From assembly GCF_014295035.1 (NCBI RefSeq), contig NZ_CP060404.1, positions 1,096,001 to 1,160,000 on the forward strand: DNA of 64,000 nucleotides, written 5' to 3'. How positions within the stretch are numbered: the first letter of the stretch is position 1; each line of letters opens with the position of its first letter. The position numbers and the translations under genes are program-made. The stretch is from Streptomyces buecherae. GTDB lineage: Bacteria; Actinomycetota; Actinomycetes; Streptomycetales; Streptomycetaceae. The notes beneath the pieces were generated by a model. That model saw nothing but the letters and a program-made list of their open reading frames with translations, did not search any database and had not been told where the DNA came from. Of this stretch, positions 58,281 through 64,000 are shown one piece after another.

Positions 58281-59417
58281 TCAGAGGGGTGGGGAGGCCG
58301 GCAGGCCCGTGTCGGGCGCGGTCGGGACGCCCGTCATGCGCGCGCAGGCGTCGACCATGGCCTGCTCGGCCGCCTCCAGCGCGCGGCCCGCGGCGGCGGC
58401 CTTGGCCAGGCCCGATGCCGCGCTCTGCACGGTCAACGCCCGGGCGGGCACGTCGAGCCTGGGCCAGGGGTCGTCGCCCTCCCCCGCCGCCGTACCGCCC
58501 GCCGACCGGTAAGCGGCCAACAGGCGCGTCCACTCGTCGGGGTCGAGCAGCCCGGTGGCGAACCAGGCGGCGGGGCGGGCCAGGTCCCAGGCGGGATCGC
58601 CGCGCCCGAGGTCGTCGACGTCGATGAGCAGCCACCCGTCGGCCGCCGCCGTGTCGGCGCGGGGGCTGGTCGGCGGGGAGCCCACCAGTTGGCCCAGGTG
58701 CAGGTCTCCGTGGCACAGGTGGTCGGTCGCGGGCGCGGGGGCCGCGCCGCGCGCCCAGGCGGGCAGCGTCGCGGCGGCCCGGTGGACGGCGCGGGCGGCG
58801 GGCGAGGTGGCGACGGGGGCGGGCGCGGCGCGCAGCCGTTCCAGCGCGGCGGCCACCTTCGCCGGTCCCCGCGTCGGGGGTACGGGCCCCGGCAGCGCGT
58901 CCACCGGCACCCGGTGCAGCCGTGCGAGCAGGACGCCCAACGCCTCCCAGGGCGCGGCCTCCCGGTCGTCGGGGGACACGGGCACACCGTAGGGCCACAG
59001 GCTCGCCAGGCGCCCGTCGCTCACCGGCGCGAGCAGGGGCGTGGCCGAGACGGGGTCCGGCGCGGCCGGCGCGCTGTGGTGGGGCGAGGCTGACCCGGGC
59101 GCCGGGCGGGGGGAGGGAAGGGGCGGGGGTAGCGCGATGGGGAGGGGCGCGAGGAGGCAGGCGCGCAGGCGCGGGTGGGCCGCGACGCGCAGCCGGGCGG
59201 CCAGTTCGGCCGGGGCGCTGTCGGCGGCGTGCACCTTGTAGACGACCGGCCCGAACCGTACGACCGTCCCGTCGGGTCGGTCGGCGAGCACCTGTGGCTC
59301 GGCTCCCGCGCCGTGCCCCGGCGTGGGCAGGTGGCGCACGAGGGCGGCGGTGCGGCCCCCGCTCGCCACGTCCGGCGGGCGAACGGCGGCGCCCGGGGCG
59401 GCGGATTCGGTGTTCAC
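58281..59417 (-). CDS. Phosphotransferase (APH/choline kinase fold)
   Basis: 378 residues from GTG 59417. Kinase-like phosphotransferase: Brenner motif HLCHGDLHLGQLVG (catalytic Asp) and the metal-binding LLIDVDDLGRGDPAWDLARP. The N-lobe (VVRFGPVVYKVHAADS) carries the ATP-contacting Lys. Two Pro/Ala/Ser-rich insertions make it longer than usual. Related proteins are often annotated as aminoglycoside phosphotransferases, but nothing here shows the substrate or resistance. Confidence 0.88.
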   Translation of the reverse strand: MNTESAAPGAAVRPPDVASGGRTAALVRHLPTPGHGAGAEPQVLADRPDGTVVRFGPVVYKVHAADSAPAELAARLRVAAHPRLRACLLAPLPIALPPPLPSPRPAPGSASPHHSAPAAPDPVSATPLLAPVSDGRLASLWPYGVPVSPDDREAAPWEALGVLLARLHRVPVDALPGPVPPTRGPAKVAAALERLRAAPAPVATSPAARAVHRAAATLPAWARGAAPAPATDHLCHGDLHLGQLVGSPPTSPRADTAAADGWLLIDVDDLGRGDPAWDLARPAAWFATGLLDPDEWTRLLAAYRSAGGTAAGEGDDPWPRLDVPARALTVQSAASGLAKAAAAGRALEAAEQAMVDACARMTGVPTAPDTGLPASPPL

Positions 59418-59535
59418 GAGACCCCCGTGCTGGTGCGGGGGCGCGGCGCGGCCCCGAAGCGGTGTGGGGATCGTACGCGCCGGCGCCGGTCGGGGCGGGC
59501 GCACGGGAGGGGAAGCGCCCGGGCTGGCACGCACG

Positions 59536-59577
59536 AGGGCCCTGGTTCCTCGATCCCCATCGAGGCACCAGGGCCCT
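59536..59577. terminator. Bidirectional hairpin
   Basis: Stem AGGGCCCTGGT-t-CCTCGAT / ATCGAGG-c-ACCAGGGCCCT: 18 paired bases with one mismatch, loop CCCC. It lies 149 bases past the small membrane protein stop (minus strand) and upstream of the phosphotransferase. Confidence 0.85.
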
Positions 59578-59725
59578 TCTCTGCCCGGGGGCCGTGGCCT
59601 CGGCGAGTGATACCTCGCCATGGCCGTCGGCCGTCCGAGCTGCGTGCCGTCCGCCGCACCCCCGTCCCCACGGGGTTAATGACCGGAAGTCCCCGGCCCG
59701 GGCCGCTCTCCCGGGCCCGGAGCGA

Positions 59726-59932
59726 CTAGCGCTCCAGTATTCCGACCACGGACGACGTCTGTGTGACGACGGCTTCCCAGCCGCCGAACACGACCGCGAG
59801 GAGTGCGGCGATCGGCAGCACCATGGCCGCCGCCACCAGCGGGTGGCGCGTCCCCGGTCGCCGGGTGCCAAGCGCGGTGGGCAAGCGCCGCTGCTGTGCT
59901 TGGAAGTCCGTGCGTCCTGCGGTGACCGCCAT
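59726..59932 (-). CDS. Small membrane protein (68 aa)
   Basis: ATG at 59932 with a strong GAGGAGGGG site. The N-terminal 30 residues are basic (RTDFQAQQRRLPTALGTRRP), followed by one helix (LVAAAMVLPIAALLAVVFGGW) and a short polar C-terminus. There are no recognised domains. It is followed by the hairpin at 59536-59577. Confidence 0.65.
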   Translation of the reverse strand: MAVTAGRTDFQAQQRRLPTALGTRRPGTRHPLVAAAMVLPIAALLAVVFGGWEAVVTQTSSVVGILER

Positions 59933-60690
59933 CGTCCCCTCCTCGTGTCTGCTTGGGGCGGCGAGCGTCTGACCTCGGGGGACGAGTGCTGCGCCCGCCG
60001 CTTGACCTCAACATTAGGTCCGCGACCGGGGGGTGGGCGTCATGCCCTCGTACCGATTACCGGGCCTCCCGGAGGATGACCCGGGGGTGTAGCCGGTACT
60101 CCCCTGGTTGGAGACCTGGGCCTGAGCCCCCGGGTCTTCCCTGAGAGGGACCCTCATCTCGCAGGACGAGAGTCCCGGCGGCGCACGGGTCCCGAGGCGA
60201 GCACGCCGGCTCACTCACGTGACGGAGGACCAGGCCACGTGCGCCGCGCACCGCCACGACGCCAAACGGAACTGCCGCGTCCGCCCGGTGGGGCCATGCC
60301 GCCCCGTAGGGCGCTGTCGCGCCGCGCCCCCGGGTGACATCCCTCACGTCACGGGCCGCCCCGCACGCCGTGTGGTCGCCCTCGGGGTGCCGGCGGCGGG
60401 CCGGCGCCGCGCTGCCGCGCGCGGCCTCCCCTGCGGCGACCACGCTCCGTGCACGACCTCCGGTCACGGCCCCAATCCCCGTTCGGCGGCGGCCCCTTGG
60501 CCGGGGGCGCGCGGCGGGGGCCCGTGCGCGCCGTGGCGTCGGTCCGGCGTGCCGGTGGAGTGACGCGCCCCGACAATCCGTCTCCCGACGCATGCGCGGC
60601 CTCTGCGCACACCGCCCCGTCAATCCGTAAGCTGTGGCTCGTCAGACGGGCAGCAGTGTGGGGCCTCCCCACCGGAGGTAGGGGACGGAC
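59933..60690. other. Long intergenic region upstream of the kinase
   Basis: 758 bases without a supported gene. Open frames on both strands here lack ribosome sites and have the composition of GC-driven noise. TAAGCT at 60628-60633 could be a -10 for the kinase, without a clear -35. A weak interrupted inverted repeat (GGGAC-CTC / GAG-GTCCC) lies near 60146-60175. This is the longest gap in the window. Confidence 0.35.
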
Positions 60691-62274
60691 ATGGCGATGA
60701 TGCGGCTCCGGCGCGAGGACCCGCGTGTCGTCGGCTCGTTCCGGCTCCACCGTCGGCTCGGCGCGGGCGGGATGGGCGTGGTCTACCTGGGCTCCGACCG
60801 GCGCGGCCAGCGGGTCGCGCTGAAGGTGATCCGGCCGGATTTGGCCGAGGACCAGGAGTTCCGGTCGCGCTTCGCCCGGGAGGTCTCGGCCGCCCGGCGC
60901 ATCCGGGGCGGCTGTACGGCGCGGCTGGTGGCCGCCGATCTGGAGGCGGACCGCCCCTGGTTCGCGACCCAGTACGTGCCCGGGCCCTCGCTGCACGACA
61001 AGGTCGGCGACGACGGGCCGTTGCCCGCCTCGCAGGTCGCCTCGATCGGGGCCGCGCTCGCCGAGGGGCTGCTCGCGGTGCACGACGCGGGCGTGGTGCA
61101 CCGGGACCTCAAGCCGTCGAACATCCTGCTCTCGCCCAAGGGCCCGCGCATCATCGACTTCGGCATCGCCTGGGCCACCGGGGCCAGCACGCTCACCCAC
61201 GTGGGCACGGCCGTCGGCTCCCCCGGCTTCCTCGCCCCGGAGCAGGTGCGGGGCGCGGCCGTGACGCCGGCGACGGACGTGTTCGCCCTCGGCGCCACCC
61301 TCGCCTACTCGTCGACCGCCGACTCCCCCTTCGGGCAAGGGAGTTCGGAGGTCATGCTCTACCGCGTCGTGCACGAGGAGCCGCAGCTCGCGGGCGTGCC
61401 TGACGCGCTCGCGCCGCTGCTGCACGCCTGCCTGGCCAAGGATCCCGAGGACCGGCCGAGCACGCTACAACTGTCGCTGCGGCTCAAGGAGATCGCCGCC
61501 CGCGAGGCGCACGGCCTGCCGTCGGCGCGCCGCGTGGACCCGCAGGAGGCGGCGCGGCAGCGCGGCGAGCGGCCGAGCGGCCGGCTGGCCGAGGAGTACG
61601 CGCGGCAGCGCACGGAGCGGCGCACCGGCGGCTCTCCCCCGCCCCGTCGGGCGGCGACGCGCGGCGAGGCGCCGCGCGGGCCCGTCGCGCGCGGCACCGG
61701 CGCGCGTACGGGTCCCGGCTCCGTGTCCGGCCGTACGGGCGGCGCTCCGCGCTCCGGCTCGGCCGCGCGGCCGGGGGCGCGTACGGGTGGCGGCGGCGCG
61801 CCGCGCACCGGGGGTGGTTCGGTGCCCCGCCCGGCCGACGCGTCCCGGCACCCCGCGGCGCGGCCCAAGAACGGGCCGGGCGCGCGGACCGGGAGTGGCG
61901 GGTCGCGTGCGGGCGGCCGGGCCACGGGCGCGCGGGGGCCCGGGCGCCGCGGGGACGGGCGGACTCAGGGGCGCGGTACGGCCACGGGGCGCCGGCCGGC
62001 GCAGACCAGTCGTCGGCTGCTGCGGCAGCGACTTATCGTTTTTGTCGTGGTGACGCTGCTGGTGGCGCTGGGCATCGCGGCGGCGCAGGGCTGCCAGGGC
62101 CCCACCCGCGGCCTGGGCCCCAGCGGCCCGGCGCCGACCGCCACGACCGGTCAGGCCGCGGGGCAGAACGCCACGGGGCTGAACGCGGTGGATCACCGAC
62201 CGTACGACGCCGGCCAGGCCGGCGGGGCGCGGGGTTTCGCCGGAGCGCCGCACGCGCCGTCCGGGCGCGGTTGA
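60691..62274 (+). CDS. Hanks-type Ser/Thr protein kinase with RG-rich linker and one transmembrane helix
   Basis: 527 residues from ATG 60691 (GGAGGTAGGGG upstream). Kinase domain ~14-275: P-loop GAGGMG (24-29), catalytic Lys45 in VALKVI, HRDLKPSN (138-145), Asp156 in DFG, APE 182-184. Residues ~300-440 are an Arg/Gly/Ala/Pro-only linker with RTGG-type repeats. One transmembrane helix at ~448-467, then an ~60-residue extracellular tail with no PASTA or other sensor domain. The typical activation-loop threonines are present (TLTHVGTAVGSPGFLAPE). The signal and targets are unknown. Stands alone. Confidence 0.93.
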   Translation: MAMMRLRREDPRVVGSFRLHRRLGAGGMGVVYLGSDRRGQRVALKVIRPDLAEDQEFRSRFAREVSAARRIRGGCTARLVAADLEADRPWFATQYVPGPSLHDKVGDDGPLPASQVASIGAALAEGLLAVHDAGVVHRDLKPSNILLSPKGPRIIDFGIAWATGASTLTHVGTAVGSPGFLAPEQVRGAAVTPATDVFALGATLAYSSTADSPFGQGSSEVMLYRVVHEEPQLAGVPDALAPLLHACLAKDPEDRPSTLQLSLRLKEIAAREAHGLPSARRVDPQEAARQRGERPSGRLAEEYARQRTERRTGGSPPPRRAATRGEAPRGPVARGTGARTGPGSVSGRTGGAPRSGSAARPGARTGGGGAPRTGGGSVPRPADASRHPAARPKNGPGARTGSGGSRAGGRATGARGPGRRGDGRTQGRGTATGRRPAQTSRRLLRQRLIVFVVVTLLVALGIAAAQGCQGPTRGLGPSGPAPTATTGQAAGQNATGLNAVDHRPYDAGQAGGARGFAGAPHAPSGRG

Positions 62275-62428
62275 GGTCGGCTGGCCCCTCCCCCGTCACG
62301 TCGGCGTCCGCCGGTACGCCGCTGCGCGCTCCAGGCGCGCGACCGGACGCCGATCCACGATTCCCGGCCGGCCGCCCGACTCCGCGCGGGTGGCGGGCGG
62401 CTGACGCCGGGTCGGTCGCGGGGTGGGC

Positions 62429-63247
62429 CTATGCGGTGGGGCGGCCCGTGGTGACGGCGTAGAACGCGACGGCCGCCGCCGCCGCGACGTTCAGGGAGTC
62501 CACGCCGTGTGCCATCGGGATGCGCACCCAGGCGTCGGCGGCGGCCAGGGCGTGTCGGGACAGGCCGTTGCCCTCGGCGCCGAGCAACAGCGCCGCGCGC
62601 TCCAGGCGGTGCGGGGCGGCCTCGTCGATCGAGGTGGCCTTCGCGTCCGGGGTCAGCGCGAGCAGGGTGAAGCCCGCCTCGCGCACCTGGGTCAGATCGC
62701 GCGGCCAGGTCGTCAGGCGGGCGTACGGCACGGAGAAGACGGCGCCCATGGACACCTTGACGGAGCGCCGGTACAGCGGGTCGGCGCAGTCCGGGGACAG
62801 CAGTACCGCGTCCATGCCGAGCGCGGCGGCGCTGCGGAACGCCGCTCCGATGTTGGTGTGGTCGTTCACGGCTTCGAGGATGGCCACCCGGCGCGCGGTG
62901 GCCAGCACCTCGGTGGCCTCGGGGAGCGGCTTGCGGGCCATCGAGGCGAGGGCGCCACGGTGCACGTGATAGCCCGTCACGCGCTCGGCCAGGGCCGGGT
63001 CGACGGCGTACACCGGGGCCGGGGCCTCGTCGATGACGTCGCGCATGGCGTCGACCCACTTGGCCGAGAGCAGCATCGAGCGCATGGCGTACCCCGCCTC
63101 CAGGGCCCGCCTGATCACCTTCTCGCCCTCGGCGATGAACAGCCCTTCGGCGGGCTCGCGCCGGCGGCGCAGCTCGACGTCGGTCAGGTCGGTGTAGTCG
63201 GCGAGGCGCGGGTCGGCGGGGTCGTCGATGGTGATGAGTTCGGCCAC
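62429..63247 (-). CDS. TrmH/SpoU-family RNA 2'-O-methyltransferase
   Basis: 272 residues from GTG 63247. SPOUT methyltransferase: N-terminal substrate-binding domain (ADYTDLTDVELRRRREPAEG), then motif 1 (AILEAVNDHTNIGAAFRSAAALG, with conserved Asn/Arg), motif 2 (ALLLGAEGNGLS) and motif 3 (VRIPMAHGVDSLNVAAAAAV), the trefoil-knot SAM site. Thiostrepton-resistance-type methylases belong to the same superfamily, but this is the generic housekeeping form. The exact RNA site is unknown. Confidence 0.93.
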   Translation of the reverse strand: MAELITIDDPADPRLADYTDLTDVELRRRREPAEGLFIAEGEKVIRRALEAGYAMRSMLLSAKWVDAMRDVIDEAPAPVYAVDPALAERVTGYHVHRGALASMARKPLPEATEVLATARRVAILEAVNDHTNIGAAFRSAAALGMDAVLLSPDCADPLYRRSVKVSMGAVFSVPYARLTTWPRDLTQVREAGFTLLALTPDAKATSIDEAAPHRLERAALLLGAEGNGLSRHALAAADAWVRIPMAHGVDSLNVAAAAAVAFYAVTTGRPTA

Positions 63248-63360
63248 GTGCTGATACTGCCTTGTCTGGTCCTGGCGTGGGCCCGCGGGGCGGGCGGCTG
63301 AGCGGGAGCGTGCGGCGGGGCGGAGCGGGGCATGCGACGCGGCCGTGGGCGCCGCGCTGG

Positions 63361-64000
63361 CTACGCCGGCCGCTTCGGCCCGACGGTCACCACGTCGCCG
63401 ATGACGATGACGGCGGGCGGGCGCACGCCCTCAGCCTTCGCCCGCTCGCCGACGGTCGCCAGCGTGGCGTCCACGCGGCGCTGGGCGGCCGTGGTGCCCT
63501 CCTGGACGATGGCGACCGGGGTGTCGGCGGGGCGGCCGTGGCTGACCAGCGCGGCGGCGATGGCGCCGACCTTCTCGACGGCCATGAGCAGCACGAGGGT
63601 GCCGCGCAGCCTGGCGAGCGCCGCCCAGTCCACCAGCGAACGCGGGTCATCGGGGGCGACGTGGCCGCTGACGACGGTGAACTCGTGGGCGACGCCGCGG
63701 TGCGTGACGGGTATGCCGGCGGCGCCGGGAACGCTGATGGAGCTGGAGATGCCGGGCACCACCGTGCACGGAATCCCGGCCTCGGCGAGCGCCTCGGCCT
63801 CCTCCATGCCACGGCCGAAGACGAACGGGTCGCCGCCCTTGAGGCGTACCACCGCCTTGCCCGCCCTGGCGTGCTCGATGAGCGCCGCGTTGATGGCCTC
63901 CTGGGCCATGAACCTGCCGTACGGGATCTTCGCGGCGTCGATCACCTCGACGTGCGGGGGCAACTCGTCCAGCAGGTCGCGCGGGCCGAGCCGGTCGGCG
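63361..64000 (-). CDS. cobA: Uroporphyrinogen-III C-methyltransferase (5' part outside the window)
   Basis: Methylates uroporphyrinogen III to precorrin-2, entry to siroheme and cobalamin. The C-terminal ~212 residues are visible: LKGGDPFVFGRGMEEAEALA (conserved SUMT motif), VVPGISSSISVPGAAGIPVTHRG (central motif), HEFTVVSGHVAP, and VLLMAVEKVGAIAAAL (SAM site). The start lies beyond base 64000, so any N-terminal fusion with a CysG-like dehydrogenase cannot be seen. The tail ends VIVIGDVVTVGPKRPA, a normal SUMT C-terminus. Confidence 0.93.
   Translation of the reverse strand, partial: ADRLGPRDLLDELPPHVEVIDAAKIPYGRFMAQEAINAALIEHARAGKAVVRLKGGDPFVFGRGMEEAEALAEAGIPCTVVPGISSSISVPGAAGIPVTHRGVAHEFTVVSGHVAPDDPRSLVDWAALARLRGTLVLLMAVEKVGAIAAALVSHGRPADTPVAIVQEGTTAAQRRVDATLATVGERAKAEGVRPPAVIVIGDVVTVGPKRPA

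Noticed and set aside
58281..59417. Aminoglycoside resistance gene
   Set aside because: Only the generic phosphotransferase motifs are present; there is no resistance-specific feature or mobile context.
60057..60623. 188-codon minus-strand frame upstream of the kinase
   Set aside because: No ribosome site, no domain, Arg/Ala/Gly noise composition, and competing frames on both strands.

Overview
The window is very GC-rich, with GTG and TTG starts, 4-bp stop/start overlaps, proline/alanine-rich protein tails and long GC hairpins as terminators. The protein set (SsgB, a DtxR-type iron box, VKOR, phosphatidylinositol-phosphate synthase with PimA, a one-domain Rel with a low-complexity N-terminus) points to a Streptomyces chromosome. 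The gene order aroK/aroB - alaS - rpsD - hisS - rel - secDF - ruvABC - pdxST - pgsA - thrS - ssgB - pabBC is, as I recall it, the conserved core order around SCO1490-SCO1553 of S. coelicolor. There is no integrase, transposase, CRISPR array or biosynthetic cluster. This is vertically inherited core genome with a few local oddities.

Layout. 0-5.2 kb: shikimate pathway on the minus strand (aroE, aroC, aroK, aroB, aroQ) with GTGA overlaps, followed by a proline-rich P-loop protein cut by the window edge. 5.2-11.7 kb: minus-strand run DUF948 protein - DUF6167-like protein - alaS - small ORF - ruvX - mltG. 12-16 kb: a plus-strand AfsR-like ATPase without a DNA-binding domain, then rpsD (minus) and a DUF2470 (HugZ-like) gene (plus) diverging from a perfect iron box. 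16-20.4 kb: rarA, vkor, hisS and an MBL-fold hydrolase (minus). 20.7-24.5 kb: membrane-anchored cyclophilin, DUF349 protein, and a divergent MarR/SnoaL-like pair with a palindromic operator. 24.5-37 kb: minus-strand housekeeping block rel, apt, secF, secD, yajC, ruvB, ruvA, ruvC, yebC, pdxT, pdxS. 37-38.7 kb: a MerR regulator whose frame runs on antisense to its neighbour. 38.1-41.6 kb: phosphatidylinositol/PIM operon pgsA-acyltransferase-pimA plus a LemA-like protein. 41.9-46 kb: EF-G paralogue and an unknown membrane protein. 46-51 kb: thrS, HIT hydrolase, two identical tRNA-Val(CAC) genes flanking a SRPBCC gene and a degenerate repeat field. 51-57 kb: ssgB (sporulation septation), CGNR regulator, small membrane proteins, DsbA-like protein, double GNAT, pabC-pabB. 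57.1-57.7 kb: a five-tRNA operon (Gly, Cys, Val, Val, Val) with a good promoter and terminator. 57.8-64 kb: zinc-ribbon protein, phosphotransferase, Ser/Thr kinase, TrmH methyltransferase and a partial cobA.

How the genes work together. Chorismate made by the aro operon feeds p-aminobenzoate through PabB/PabC. rel and apt sit together (alarmone and purine economy). SecDF-YajC is followed directly by RuvABC, and RuvX and RarA add more branched-DNA functions. PgsA, the acyltransferase and PimA form a phosphatidylinositol mannoside route. The observations I would check first are the iron box shared by rpsD and the HugZ-like gene, the EF-G paralogue that has lost several GTPase signature residues, and the MerR gene with a lost stop codon. 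I see no clearly new multi-gene defence or metabolic system here.
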